NCBI RefSeq assembly: GCF_026626335.1
Contig: NZ_JAPNTZ010000027.1
Coordinates: forward strand, 1-64,000
From: Paractinoplanes pyxinae
GTDB lineage: Bacteria > Actinomycetota > Actinomycetes > Mycobacteriales > Micromonosporaceae
DNA length: 64,000 nucleotides
Direction of reading: 5' to 3'
Below the pieces are notes generated by a model. It saw only the letters and a list, made by a program, of their open reading frames with translations, made no database searches and was not told the origin of the DNA. This document shows positions 35,089 through 45,100 of this stretch, in pieces (within the stretch, counting starts at the first letter, position 1; the number at the start of each line of letters is the position of its first letter). The translations under genes were made by a program, and so were the position numbers.

Positions 35089-35819
35089 GGATCGCGGTAC
35101 TGGGCGGGACGGGGCTGATCGGCTCGCGGGTCGTCGCCCTGCTGAGGGGACGGGGCCACGACGCGGTGGCGCACTCGCTGTCGACGGGGGTCGACCTACG
35201 TACGGGCCAGGGTCTGCCCGAGGCGATCAAGGGGGCCGACGTGGTGGTGAATCTGACCCGCCCGGACCGGTTCGACCACACGTCGCCGGTGTTCTTCCGC
35301 GAGACCATGGAGAACCTGCTCCAGGCGGCCGAGGACGCCGAGGTCGGCCACATCGTCATCCTGTCCATCGTCGGCGCGGACCAGGTGCCCGACGTGCCCT
35401 ACTACCGCGGCAAGGTGGTGCAGGAGGAGGTGCTGCGGGCGGGCGACATCCCGTGGTCGATCGTCCGGTCGACGCAGTTCTTCGAGTTCATCGACCGGGT
35501 CATGTCGTGGACCTCGGACGACAGCAGCGTCCGGCTGCCCAGCACGCTGCTGCAGCCGATCGCGGCCGACGACGTCGCCCGCATCGTGGCCGGCGTCGCG
35601 ACCACCGGGTCCCTGGACGGCGTCCTCGAAATCGCCGGACCCGAGGTGTTCCCGCTCGACCAGCTGGGACGCATCACCCTGGCCGCTCGCGGCGACGAGC
35701 GGCCGGTCGTGGTCGACCCCGCGGCCGGCCTGTACTCGCACGTCAAAGGGGCTGCGCTGATCGCCCGGGACAACGCCGTGCTCGCCGAAACTACCTACCG
35801 CCAGTGGCTGAGCAACTGA
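35085..35819 (+). CDS. NmrA-like NAD(P)-binding atypical short-chain dehydrogenase
   Basis: 244 residues. The N-terminal GGTGLIGSRVV is the dinucleotide-binding motif. The central STQFFEFIDRVMSW and the lack of a YxxxK catalytic pair place it with NmrA-like reductases or NAD(P) sensors. It could be an NADPH-dependent reductase or a redox regulator. ATG 35085 overlaps the universal stress gene stop, so the pair is co-translated. Its own stop abuts the convergent gene stop at 35820. Confidence 0.88.
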   Translation: MRIAVLGGTGLIGSRVVALLRGRGHDAVAHSLSTGVDLRTGQGLPEAIKGADVVVNLTRPDRFDHTSPVFFRETMENLLQAAEDAEVGHIVILSIVGADQVPDVPYYRGKVVQEEVLRAGDIPWSIVRSTQFFEFIDRVMSWTSDDSSVRLPSTLLQPIAADDVARIVAGVATTGSLDGVLEIAGPEVFPLDQLGRITLAARGDERPVVVDPAAGLYSHVKGAALIARDNAVLAETTYRQWLSN

Positions 35820-36116
35820 TCAGCTGCCCATCCGGATGAGCGCGTTCCCGCCCAGCATGAGCAGGTCGGCCCCCGCCACCAGGGCCAGGCTCAGGTGCAG
35901 GTGGCGGGAGGCAGCTTCGGGATCGTCGTCCCGCATGCCGCGCAGCGCCAGCACCCCGGCCCCGATGACCAGCGGGATGCCGCCGATCAGCAGCAGGCCC
36001 ACCGAGCCCGGCGTGTGCCCGCCCGTGACCAGCAGGATCAGCATCACCACGGGGACGATGCCGAAGACCACCACGGCGATCCCGCTGTACCAGCGCAGCG
36101 GCCTCGTCGCTTCCAT
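35820..36116 (-). CDS. small membrane protein of unknown function
   Basis: 98 residues with three hydrophobic helices (WYSGIAVVVFGIVPVVMLILLV, GLLLIGGIPLVIGAGVLAL, LALVAGADLLMLGG). ATG 36116 is chosen because AGGTGG lies 6 bases upstream; the GTG in that string would otherwise be the start at 36125. It is divergent from the PadR-type regulator across 46 bp, so the regulator may control it. Confidence 0.7.
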   Translation of the reverse strand: MEATRPLRWYSGIAVVVFGIVPVVMLILLVTGGHTPGSVGLLLIGGIPLVIGAGVLALRGMRDDDPEAASRHLHLSLALVAGADLLMLGGNALIRMGS

Positions 36117-36126
36117 GTTCGCCACC

Positions 36127-36156
36127 TTGACCTCATACTCAGATAATCTTTATATT
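36127..36156 (+). promoter_or_regulatory. promoter for a leaderless PadR-type transcript
   Basis: TTGACC (36127-36132), 18 bases, TATATT (36151-36156), then six bases to the ATG at 36163. Transcription would start at or next to the start codon, giving a leaderless mRNA. No ribosome site is visible. The 9-bp palindrome AGATAATCT (36141-36149) in the spacer could be an autoregulatory site. Confidence 0.65.
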
Positions 36157-36162
36157 GCCCGC

Positions 36163-36504
36163 ATGGCGAAGGCAATGCGGGAACCCACCTTCTGGATTCT
36201 GACCGCTCTGGTCGATCAGGCCCGGCACGGGTACGGCATCATCCAGCAGGCCGCCAGTCTGTCCGACGGCCAGGTCACGCTCCAAGCCGGCACGCTCTAC
36301 GCCGCTCTCGACCGGCTGCACGCCGAGGGGCTGGTCGCGATCGACCACGACGAGACGGTCGACGGCCGCCCCCGCCGCTACTACCGCCTGACCAGGGGCG
36401 GGGTGGCCGCGCTGCAGGAAGAGACAACTCGGCTCGAGCGCAACGCGAGCACGGCTTCCCGCCAGCTCGCTGCCCGCCGCCACCTGGGCGAGGCGACCGC
36501 GTGA
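36163..36504 (+). CDS. PadR-family transcriptional regulator
   Basis: 113 residues. REPTFWILTALVDQARHGYGIIQQA, AGTLYAALDRLHAEGLV and RPRRYYRLTRGG make the PadR winged helix, followed by a short dimerisation helix. Such regulators often control an adjacent membrane-protein gene, and the next gene overlaps it by 4 bases (GTGA). The promoter places transcription start at the ATG, so the message is probably leaderless. Confidence 0.92.
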   Translation: MAKAMREPTFWILTALVDQARHGYGIIQQAASLSDGQVTLQAGTLYAALDRLHAEGLVAIDHDETVDGRPRRYYRLTRGGVAALQEETTRLERNASTASRQLAARRHLGEATA

Positions 36505-37559
36505 GCCGGCTCGGTGCGGGCTATCGGCTGCTGCTACGCGCCTATCCGCCCGGCCGGCGCCGCGGCGAACTGGCGGACACCCTGCTCGAGGTGGGTCGCG
36601 CCCGTCCCTCCGTACGCGAGGGCCTGAACCTGCTGCGGCACGGGCTCCGCGCGCGTCTGGGCCGACCGGCCAGTACTGCCGTGGTGGTGCTGGCGACCAT
36701 GATCGCGCTGGTCACCGGCGTCGTCGGAGCGGCCGTGACCACGCGGTTGGCCTGGGAGGCGGTGCCCGCCCTGCCGTCCGGTGAACGCCTCGACGAGATC
36801 GCCGGCACCGTGTTCCCGGGCGTGCCCACCACCGCCGAGAAGTACAGCGACGAGTTGTTCTACGACCTGCGTGAGCCATCGACGGCCGAGGTGTTCCTGA
36901 CCGGTCACGACGAGGACTTCCAGTTCACCGACGTCATCCTCGGGCCGGAGAGCCGCTTCCTGCCCGGCGACTACCGGCAGTGGACCGTCGAGGCGCAGGG
37001 CCGCCTGGTCGAGGCGGGCTGGGACGTCGGCCGGGCCGAGGTCACGGGCGCGACCTGGATCGCCACCGGCGAGATCGACGACAGCGGCCGCCTCTTCACC
37101 GCCACCCGGGACGGCCTCGCGCTCGAGATCCAGACCGAGACGGACGTCGTGGACACCCCGGCGGGCTCGTTCTCTGTGACGGCCGAGGTCGACCGGCTCA
37201 CGCCGGGCTATGTGCTGGCCGCGGGCGTGTTCGGGCTGCTGGCCGGCGCGCTGCTGGGCTGGCTGGTCACCGGCTGGGTGAGCCGCCGCACCGAGTTCCA
37301 GGGCGCCGGCGTCCGCTCGCTGGCCCGTGAGCCGGCCTGGTTGGGTCTGGTCTTCCTGCTGCCGCAGGCCTTGGTCGCGCTGGTCGCCATGGTCGGTCAG
37401 CAGGTGGTCGGCGGGGCGCCCGGCTCGCCGTTCTGGGCCCTTTCCGTCACGTACGGGTTCGGGTGCGGGCTGCTGGGCTTCGTGCTCTTCGGCGTCTCGC
37501 TGGTGACCGCCCTGGTGGCCGGCAAGGCAGCCCCGGATGCCGAGCCGGTGGTCAGCTGA
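36501..37559 (+). CDS. PadR-coupled membrane protein of unknown function
   Basis: 352 residues. An amphipathic N-terminal part (GYRLLLRAYPPGRRRGELADTLLEVGRARP) resembles the permease-prefix region found after PadR genes. It is followed by one helix near residue 60, a large extracellular domain (about 85-235), and four helices in the C-terminal third. The function is unknown. It is translated from GTG 36501 inside the regulator's stop. The 3' end overlaps the convergent GlxA-type gene by 8 bases. Confidence 0.75.
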   Translation: MSRLGAGYRLLLRAYPPGRRRGELADTLLEVGRARPSVREGLNLLRHGLRARLGRPASTAVVVLATMIALVTGVVGAAVTTRLAWEAVPALPSGERLDEIAGTVFPGVPTTAEKYSDELFYDLREPSTAEVFLTGHDEDFQFTDVILGPESRFLPGDYRQWTVEAQGRLVEAGWDVGRAEVTGATWIATGEIDDSGRLFTATRDGLALEIQTETDVVDTPAGSFSVTAEVDRLTPGYVLAAGVFGLLAGALLGWLVTGWVSRRTEFQGAGVRSLAREPAWLGLVFLLPQALVALVAMVGQQVVGGAPGSPFWALSVTYGFGCGLLGFVLFGVSLVTALVAGKAAPDAEPVVS

Positions 37560-38508
37560 CCTGGCGGAATGCTGTCCGGTAGGTCTCGGGGCCGACACCG
37601 CGTACGCGCCGGAACTGCCGCCGCAACGTGTCGACGCTGCCGAAACCGCTGCGGCGGGCCACCGACGCGATGGTCGAGTCGGCCCGTTCGAGCAGGCGCT
37701 CGGCGTGCCGGACCCGTTGCTCGCGCACCCAGGCGGCCGGGGTGGCGCCGGTGGCCGCGGTGAAGTGCCGGATGAAGGTGCGCGTCGACATCGAGGCCCG
37801 CAGCGCCAGCGCCTCCACCGACAGGTCGTCGTCGAGGTGGTCGGCCGCCCAGTCGAGCAGTTCCGACAAGCCGGTTCCGGCCTGGGGCGGGGTGACCGGG
37901 CGTCGCGAGAACTGCGCCTGGCCGCCGCTGCGGTGCGCGGGCACCACCAGCTCGCGGGCGACGCGGTTGGCCACGTCGGCGCCGTGCTCCTGGCGGATCA
38001 GGTGCAGGCAGAGGTCGATCGCGGCCGACGCTCCGGCACTGGTGGCGACGGCGCCGTCGACCGCGTAGATCCGGTCCATGTCGACGGCGACCTGCGGAAA
38101 TCGGCGGGACAGATCGTCCGCGTACGCCCAATGGGTGGTCGCCGTGCGCCCGTCCAGCAGTCCGGCCGCGGCCAGCGTGAAGGCGCCGGTACACAGGGCG
38201 GCCACCGTGGCGCCACGCTCGGCTGCCCCGCGCAGCGCTGTTGTCAATTCCGTCGAAGGAGGCGGCACGGGCGGGGAGGCGCCGGTCACGATGATCAGGT
38301 CGGCCCGTTCCAGCCGGTCGAGGCCGTCGGTCGGGGTGACGCGGAAGCCGCTCGAGGTGAGCAGCGGCCCGGGCGACTCGGAACAGACCGCGTACGAGTA
38401 GCGGGGCAGCGACGGGTCGGCGCGCGGGATCCCGAAGATCTCGCTGGCGATGCCCAGCTCGAAGGCGGGTACCGGCTCGGCCACCACCACGGCGACGTCG
38501 ACCGTCAT
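37552..38508 (-). CDS. GlxA-type AraC-family transcriptional regulator
   Basis: 318 residues. The N-terminal domain is DJ-1/PfpI-like with the nucleophile elbow VAALCTGAFTLAAAGLLDG, and the C-terminal 100 residues are an AraC helix-turn-helix pair (MSTRTFIRHFTAATG and VARRSGFGSVDTLRRQFRR). Proteins of this design regulate arginine, carnitine or choline catabolism or stress genes. It is divergent from the EamA exporter gene, 69 bp away, its most probable target. ATG 38508 begins MTVDVAVVV. Confidence 0.9.
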   Translation of the reverse strand: MTVDVAVVVAEPVPAFELGIASEIFGIPRADPSLPRYSYAVCSESPGPLLTSSGFRVTPTDGLDRLERADLIIVTGASPPVPPPSTELTTALRGAAERGATVAALCTGAFTLAAAGLLDGRTATTHWAYADDLSRRFPQVAVDMDRIYAVDGAVATSAGASAAIDLCLHLIRQEHGADVANRVARELVVPAHRSGGQAQFSRRPVTPPQAGTGLSELLDWAADHLDDDLSVEALALRASMSTRTFIRHFTAATGATPAAWVREQRVRHAERLLERADSTIASVARRSGFGSVDTLRRQFRRVRGVGPETYRTAFRQVS

Positions 38509-38577
38509 GCCCTCAGGATGGCACAGAATGCCGCTCTCATGGCAAGTCTGCCAAATCTGAGCGGGTAGCCGAGGAGT

Positions 38578-39504
38578 ATGACCTTCCTCGGACCGCTGCT
38601 CATCGTGTACGTCGTCTGGGGCTCCACCTATCTGGCGCAGAAGGTGGGCCTGGAGACGCTGCCCCCGCTGACCATGAACGCCACCCGCTTCCTGGTGGCC
38701 GGTGCGCTCCTGTACGCGTACTGCCGCTGGCGCCGGATGCCGAACCCCGACCGCCCGCAGTGGCGCGCCGGCGCCATTCAGGGTCTGCTGCTGCCGGCCG
38801 CGGGCACGGGCGGCGCCGCCTGGGCCGAGCAGTATTTGTCGTCCGGCATCACCGCGCTGTTCCTGGCCACCATCCCGCTCTGGATCGTGCTGGGCCGCCG
38901 GGTGGCCGACCACGAGAAGATCACCTGGCCGGTGGCGCTGGGGCTGCTCGCGGGCTTCACCGGGGTGGTCGTGCTGGCCCGGCCGTCCGGCGGCGGGGAC
39001 GCGGTGGCGATCGCGGTCGCCTTGGGCGGGGCGCTGTGCTGGGGGCTGGGCACGGTGTACGCCGGTCATGCGCCCCGGCCGCAGTCGGCGCTCATGGCGA
39101 GCGCGATCGAGATGCTGTGCGCGGGCGCCATCCTGGTCGTGCTGTCCGGTCTTACCGGCGAATGGTCGCGGATCGGTCTCAGCGGGCGGTCGGCCCTGGC
39201 CGTGGGTTATCTGATCGTCTTCGGCAGCCTGGTCGCCTACACCGCGTACACCTGGCTGCTCGATCACGCCGCGCCGCGGATCGTCGGCACGTACGCCTTC
39301 GTCAACCCGGTCGTCGCGGTGCTCCTGGGCTGGTGGATCCTGAGCGAACCGCTCACTCTCCGTACGCTGCTGGCCACCGGTGTGATCGCGGCCGGGGTGG
39401 CGCTGATCGTGCTCGCACCGCCGCCCCAGCCCCGGGCCGTGAGTGACCCACCGCGCATCCGTTTGCGGGCGGTGGGGATTCGGCGGCAGTGTGAGAGAGG
39501 ATGA
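38578..39504 (+). CDS. EamA/DMT-family transporter
   Basis: 308 residues with ten hydrophobic helices in two EamA repeats. The opening YVVWGSTYLAQKVGLETLPP and later GSLVAYTAYTWLLDHAAPRIVGTYAFVNPVVAVLLGW are family signatures. It probably exports metabolites or amino acids. It is divergent from a GlxA-type regulator, a common regulatory pair. ATG 38578 has GAGGAG directly upstream, very close. The next gene starts 29 bases downstream. Confidence 0.9.
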   Translation: MTFLGPLLIVYVVWGSTYLAQKVGLETLPPLTMNATRFLVAGALLYAYCRWRRMPNPDRPQWRAGAIQGLLLPAAGTGGAAWAEQYLSSGITALFLATIPLWIVLGRRVADHEKITWPVALGLLAGFTGVVVLARPSGGGDAVAIAVALGGALCWGLGTVYAGHAPRPQSALMASAIEMLCAGAILVVLSGLTGEWSRIGLSGRSALAVGYLIVFGSLVAYTAYTWLLDHAAPRIVGTYAFVNPVVAVLLGWWILSEPLTLRTLLATGVIAAGVALIVLAPPPQPRAVSDPPRIRLRAVGIRRQCERG

Positions 39505-39533
39505 GGGGCACGCTTGTTGATCAGGAGGGGCCC

Positions 39534-40868
39534 ATGCGGTCACGCACCGACGTAGTCGAAGACTTGATGGCACGCTTTCCGCACGTCCCGCGGGAGGCTG
39601 TGGTCAAGGAGGACCTGCTCCGAGGCGGGCTGGCGTTCGACGACTCGGCGCTGACCGACAACGAGAACGGCGACGTCAAACCCAAGTCGTACTTCATCTT
39701 CTCGTTCGACCACCGCACCCTGCCCGAGCTGGGCACGGCCGCGCTGCGCCGCCCGCCGGAAGAGATCGTGCTCACCGGCGGTCCCTACGATTTCCGCCGT
39801 ACGGTCGTCTCGGTCCGCACCAACCCGAGCTCGCCCTATCGGGTCAAGACCGGCGACGACGGCCGGTTGCACCTCTACCTCGACGGCAAGCCGATCGCGG
39901 ACGTCGGTGTGCCCCCGATGCCCGACTACTACCGCCACACGCTCGCCAACGGCAAGTCGGTGATGGAGGTGGCCCCGACCATCCAGTGGGGCTACCTGAT
40001 CTATCTGACCGCCTTCCGGGTCTGCCAGTACTTCGGCGCGAAAGAGGAGTGCCAGTACTGCGACATCAACCACAACTGGCGTCAGCACAAGGCGGCCGGG
40101 CGGCCCTACACCGGGGTCAAGCCGATCGACGAGATCCTCGAGGCGCTCGCGATCATCGACAAGCACGACACCGCGAAGACGTCGCAGGCCTACACGCTGA
40201 CCGGCGGCAGCATCACCTCGCAGCTGCAGGGCAAGACCGAGGCCGACTTCTACGGCCAGTACGCCCAGGCCATCGAGCAGCACTTCCCGGGCCGATGGAT
40301 CGGCAAGGTGGTGGCCCAGGCCCTGCCCAAGGCCGACGTGCAGCGGTTCAAGGACTACGGCATCCAGATCTACCACCCCAACTACGAGGTGTGGGACAAG
40401 AAGCTGTTCGAGCTGTACTGCCCGGGTAAGGAGCGCTACGTGGGCCGCGAGGAGTGGCACCGCCGCATCCTCGACTCGGCCGAGATCTTCGGGCCCCGCA
40501 ACGTGATCCCGAACTTCGTGGCCGGCGTCGAGATGGCCGCCCCGCACGGCTTCACCACCGTGAACGAGGCGATCGACTCCACCGCCGAGGGCCTGCAGTA
40601 CTTCATGTCGCGCGGCATCACCCCGCGGTTCACCACGTGGTGCCCCGAGCCGACGACCCCGCTGGGCAAGACCAACCCGGAGGGCGCGCCGCTCGAGTAC
40701 CACGTGCGCCTGCTCGAGACGTACCGCGCGGTCATGGAGGCCAACGGCCTGAGCAGCCCGCCCGGTTACGGTCCGGCGGGGGCCGGCCGGGCCGTGTTCT
40801 CGGTGTCCTCGTTCATGGACTCGCTGCCCGCGAACGACGAGGTCGCCGACGTGACCGTCCGCTCCTGA
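39534..40868 (+). CDS. radical SAM protein with unusual CX8CX2C cluster motif
   Basis: 444 residues. The cluster-binding cysteines appear to be C164, C173 and C176 in VCQYFGAKEECQYCD, that is CX8CX2C instead of the standard CX3CX2C. The aromatic residue before the last Cys is kept. LTGGSIT is a plausible SAM-amino-group motif, and the following barrel strands (IGKVVAQALP, IQIYHPNYEVWDKKLFE) look like a radical SAM TIM barrel. ATG 39534 is chosen because AGGAGGGG lies just upstream; ATG 39501 would overlap the transporter stop. I do not recognise the subfamily or substrate. It may share a transcript with the EamA exporter, suggesting a made-and-exported metabolite. A clear terminator follows. 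Confidence 0.78.
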   Translation: MRSRTDVVEDLMARFPHVPREAVVKEDLLRGGLAFDDSALTDNENGDVKPKSYFIFSFDHRTLPELGTAALRRPPEEIVLTGGPYDFRRTVVSVRTNPSSPYRVKTGDDGRLHLYLDGKPIADVGVPPMPDYYRHTLANGKSVMEVAPTIQWGYLIYLTAFRVCQYFGAKEECQYCDINHNWRQHKAAGRPYTGVKPIDEILEALAIIDKHDTAKTSQAYTLTGGSITSQLQGKTEADFYGQYAQAIEQHFPGRWIGKVVAQALPKADVQRFKDYGIQIYHPNYEVWDKKLFELYCPGKERYVGREEWHRRILDSAEIFGPRNVIPNFVAGVEMAAPHGFTTVNEAIDSTAEGLQYFMSRGITPRFTTWCPEPTTPLGKTNPEGAPLEYHVRLLETYRAVMEANGLSSPPGYGPAGAGRAVFSVSSFMDSLPANDEVADVTVRS

Positions 40869-40890
40869 CGTCACCTTCCGCCTGACCGAT

Positions 40891-40914
40891 GCCGCCCGGG
40901 CTTTCCCGGGCGGC
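40891..40914 (+). terminator. intrinsic terminator after the radical SAM gene
   Basis: GCCGCCCGGG and CCCGGGCGGC form a perfect 10-bp stem with loop CTTT, followed by GTCGTGTTTTGT. Confidence 0.85.
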
Positions 40915-41216
40915 GTCGTGTTTTGTCCCTTTGTGCCGTGAGTCGTAGACACCAAGGCTTGTACTCGGTGTGTTGGCCTCTTGATCGTCGCTGTGGGTGA
41001 GCAGACGCGACGTAGTGGCGGGGCCACGCAATGGTGAGCGGGGGCGGCCTTACGGCACTTTTTGGTCCGATTCCGCGTGGGCCTGACTGGTCAGGGCAGT
41101 CAATTCCGAGATCGTTCCGAGTGATCTGTTCAGTACGAGGCTGAGCTGCTGAAATGTGGGGCCCGCGCCATTGTCAACCCGAGAATTCCGTACGGGAAAG
41201 AAGGTGTTGACAGCCG
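40915..41216. other. intergenic stretch before the membrane protein gene
   Basis: No gene is apparent. It holds the dyad CCTGACTGGTCAGG at 41082-41095, a possible operator. Nothing resembling a known riboswitch was recognised. Confidence 0.5.
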
Positions 41217-42020
41217 TTGCAGACTCCAGTCGTGGCAGCGGAATTATCTGACCCCATCCGTACGCGGCGGCGTCGCCGATCGACCACCACCAGTTACGCG
41301 CCGTCGACGCCCCGGCATTCCTACGCGATTCCCGGCGATCCCGCCCCGCCGGCCGTCGTGCGCGGCGAGGCGATCGAGGCGCTGACCCACGACGTGCTCG
41401 TCCGGCGCTCGCTCGAGGTGTCGCCGAACGGTTTCATCACCATTGTCAGCATCATTCAGGGTGTGGCCCTCGCGCTGCTGGCCGAGAACACGTTCGACAA
41501 ACCGAGTCTGCTCGTCGCCTTGCAGAGCATTGCCTTGTTGCTGGTCTTCGTGTGCGTCTTCTACTGGTATCTGACGTTGAGCGTGCTGATCCGCTGGGCG
41601 CCGTCATTCATGGACTGTTTCCTGCCGTTCGCCATCGGGGGACTGGAGATACCGCCGGCCTACTTCCTGGGCAATGCGCGCGCGTGGAATCTGTGGCTGG
41701 CCATGCTCTGGTCCGGTCTGGCTGTCGGTCTCTGGATCACCAAGAAATGGACGCCGCCGTCGCATTTCGGCGAGGCCCGCGACGCCCACCGCATGTTCAT
41801 CGACCTGGCCCGCGAGCTGCAGATGATCGCCGGAGTGGGCGCGCTGGCGGCCGGTTTCTGCGGGATCTTCGCCTATCTCGACTGGACCCACCAGTTCTTC
41901 TGGGGCATGGCCGGGGTCTTCGCCGTTCTGACGACGATCACCTTCGTGGTTCTGCGCACCGAGCGCGGATCGTCGCGGATCCACACCCGTTTCGGCGTGA
42001 GCCGGCCGCCTTTCAACTGA
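41217..42020 (+). CDS. membrane protein of unknown function
   Basis: 267 residues. A polar, arginine-rich N-terminus of about 70 residues precedes six hydrophobic helices. Helices 1 and 2 are SIIQGVALALLAE and LLVALQSIALLLVFVCVFYWYL, and the last is FFWGMAGVFAVLTTITFVVL. The family is not recognised. The start is uncertain: TTG 41217 or GTG 41232, with GAAAGAAGG about 15 bases before the first. It lies 155 bp before the large signalling hybrid, in the same direction. Confidence 0.65.
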   Translation: MQTPVVAAELSDPIRTRRRRRSTTTSYAPSTPRHSYAIPGDPAPPAVVRGEAIEALTHDVLVRRSLEVSPNGFITIVSIIQGVALALLAENTFDKPSLLVALQSIALLLVFVCVFYWYLTLSVLIRWAPSFMDCFLPFAIGGLEIPPAYFLGNARAWNLWLAMLWSGLAVGLWITKKWTPPSHFGEARDAHRMFIDLARELQMIAGVGALAAGFCGIFAYLDWTHQFFWGMAGVFAVLTTITFVVLRTERGSSRIHTRFGVSRPPFN

Positions 42021-42174
42021 CCGGCCCGGCACTCGTTCTGCTTTTCCGTCCCGGGGATAGCATCCACGCGCGTGGGTATAAGCCACCCGCCCGGAGGACG
42101 TCCGGGGGCGTCGGATTGCGTATCCTACGATGGCTGCGCGCCGAGGGGCAGAGGGAACGGGAGAAGCTCGCGCG

Positions 42175-45100
42175 ATGACTCAGGACGTGTTCGCCGGTGG
42201 CGGCGACGTCGGGCGTGACCTCACGACGGTGGACTGGGACACCACGCAGCTGGGCCCTCCGGAACAGTGGCCGCAGAGCCTTCGCACGGCGGTCAGCATT
42301 CTGCTTTCCTCCCGTTTCCCGATGTGGATGGCGTGGGGCCCGCAGCTCACGTTCTTCTGCAATGCCGCCTATCGCCGCGACACCCTGGGCCGCAAATATC
42401 CGTGGGCGCTGGGCCGCCCGGCCAGCGAGGTCTGGGCCGAGATCTGGGGCGACATCGGCCCGCGCATCGAGGCGGTGCTCTCCACCGGCCAGGCCACCTG
42501 GGACGCGGGTCTGCTGCTGTTCCTGGAACGCTCGGGCTACCGCGAGGAGACGTATCACACCTTCTCGTACAGCCCGCTCCGTGACGACGAGGGCGCGCTG
42601 GTCGGCATGCTCTGCGTGGTCAGCGAGGACACCGAACGCGTGATCGGCCAGCGGCGGATGGCCACGCTGCGTGATCTGGGTTCGGACCCGAGCGTGGTGC
42701 GCACCGAGCAGCAGACGCTCGCCTTCACCGGCGCCCAGCTGGGCCGCAACCTGCACGATCTGCCCTTCACCCTGACCTATCTGTTCGAGAACGACGGCGT
42801 ACGGCTGGCCGAGGCCACCGGCATAGCGGCCGACCACCCCGTCGCGCGCCCGGAGACCTGGCCGACCGACGCCGTGGCCCGGGGCGAGTCGGTGGTGGTG
42901 CCGCTCGAGGGCGACCTGCCCCACGGCGACTGGGACGAGCCGCCCACCGAGGCCCTGCTCGTGCCGCTGCTGCAGCAGGGCGACAGCCCGTACGGCTTCA
43001 TGGTGGCCGCCCTCAACCGCTACCGCGCCCTCGACGACGGCTACCGCGGCTTCGTCGAGCTGACCGCCGGGCACGTGGCCGCCGGCATCGCGAGCGCCCG
43101 CAGCTACCAGGCCCAGCAGCGCCGGGCCGAGGAACTGGCCGAGCTCGACCGGGCCAAGACGGCGTTCTTCTCGAACATCAGCCACGAGTTCCGCACCCCG
43201 CTGACGCTGATCATGGGCCCGCTGGAAGAGCTGCTGACCCGCGCCGACCTCACCGACGAGGGCGTGCGGGCCGAGCTCGACGTCATCCACCGCAACGGGC
43301 TGCGGCTGGGCAAGCTGGTCAACGCGCTGCTCGACTTCTCCCGCCTCGAGGCCGGCCGCATGCAGGCCCGGTTCGAGCCGGTCGACCTGGCCAACGCCAC
43401 CGCCGAGCTGGCCAGCGTGTTCCGCTCGGCGGTCGAGCGCACCGGCCTGACGTTCGAAGTGGACACTCCGCCGCTGGCCGAGCCGGTGTACCTCGACCGC
43501 GGCATGTACGAGAAGATCGTGCTCAACCTGCTCAGCAACGCCCTCAAGTTCACCTTCACCGGCGGGGTCCGGATCGGCGTACGCGAGGAAGCCGGCGCCG
43601 CCGTGGTGACGGTGACCGACACCGGGGTCGGCGTGCCGGCCGACGAGATGCCGCGGCTGTTCGAGCGCTTCCACCGGATCGAGAACGCCCGCTCGCGGTC
43701 CAACGAGGGCAGCGGCATCGGGCTCGCGCTGGTCAAAGAGCTGGTGGAGCTGCACGGCGGGACGATCACGGCCGAGAGCACGTACGGCGAGGGCACCACC
43801 TTCAGCATCCGGCTGCCACTGGGCGCCGGTCACCTGCCGCCCGGCGCGGTGACCACCGAGAGCAACGCCGCCGCGGTGTCTTCGGGCGCCGACCCGTACG
43901 TGCAGGAGGCGATGCGCTGGCTGCCGGGCGCCCCCGAGCTGTCCACCGAGGCCGCGCCGCTGTCCAAGTCGCCCGCGTCGGTGCTGGTGGCCGACGACAA
44001 CGCCGACATGCGCGACTACCTGGCCCGGCTGCTGCGCTCGGCCGGGCACCGCGTGCAGGCGGTCGGCGACGGGCAGGCCGCGCTCGAGGCGGCCCGGGTG
44101 CGCAACCCCGACCTGATCGTTAGCGACGTCATGATGCCCCGCCTGGACGGGCTCGAGCTGGTGGCGGCGTTGCGGGCCGACCCGCGTACGGCGGGCACGC
44201 CTGTCCTGCTGCTGTCGGCGCGCGCCGGGCAGGAGGCGTCGATCGAGGGCCTGGAGGCGGGCGCCGACGACTATCTGGTCAAGCCGTTCTCGTCGGCCGA
44301 ACTGCTGGCCCGCGTACGCGCGAACGTCGAGCTGGCCCGGCTGCGCAACCACCACGCGCGCTGGCGGACGGCTCTGATCGACTCGCTGCAGGAAGCCTTC
44401 TTCGTGTGCGACGAGGACGGCGCCGTCATCGAGATCAACTCGACGTTCACCGACGTCCTGGGCTTCGGGCCCGAGGGGCTGCCGTACGAGCCGGTGCACC
44501 CGTGGTGGCCCGAGCGCGACGCCGACCCCGAGGCGTACGAGCAGGTCGCCCAGGCCCTGGCCATGCTGGTGGGCCGCACCCGGGGCGCGTACACGATCCC
44601 GGTGCAGCACCGCGACGGGCACCGGCTGTGGGTGGCGGCGGCGTTCAACCAGGTGGCCGACCCCGAGACCGGCCGCAAGGTCATCGTGGGCACGTTCCGC
44701 GACGTCACCGACGAGCACTACGCCGTGCAGCGCGACAGCGCCCTGGCCGCCCTCAGCGTGCGCCTCTCGCAGGCCGAGAGCGTGTCCGGCGCGCTGCTGG
44801 GCGTGCTGCCCGCGCTGGGCGAGCTGTGGCAGGCCAAGCAGGTGTACGCGGTGGTCTTCGACGCCTCGGGCACGCCCACGCTGGTCACCACCGACGACCG
44901 TGCGCGCTGGGAGGGGCTGACCCCCGAACGCCGTACGGCGTTGACCGCACTGCGCGACCAGCCGCTGCTCACCCCGGTCGCCGAGCAGCCCGGAACGGCC
45001 GGCATCGCGCTGGAGCACCCGGACGGCACGATGGTGCTGATGCTCGAGCTGGCCGAGCGGCGCCCGTTCACCGAACAGGACAGGACCCTGCTGGCCCTGC

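Noticed and set aside
40915..41216. Riboswitch upstream of the membrane protein gene
   Set aside because: No conserved core of a known class could be recognised, only a short dyad.
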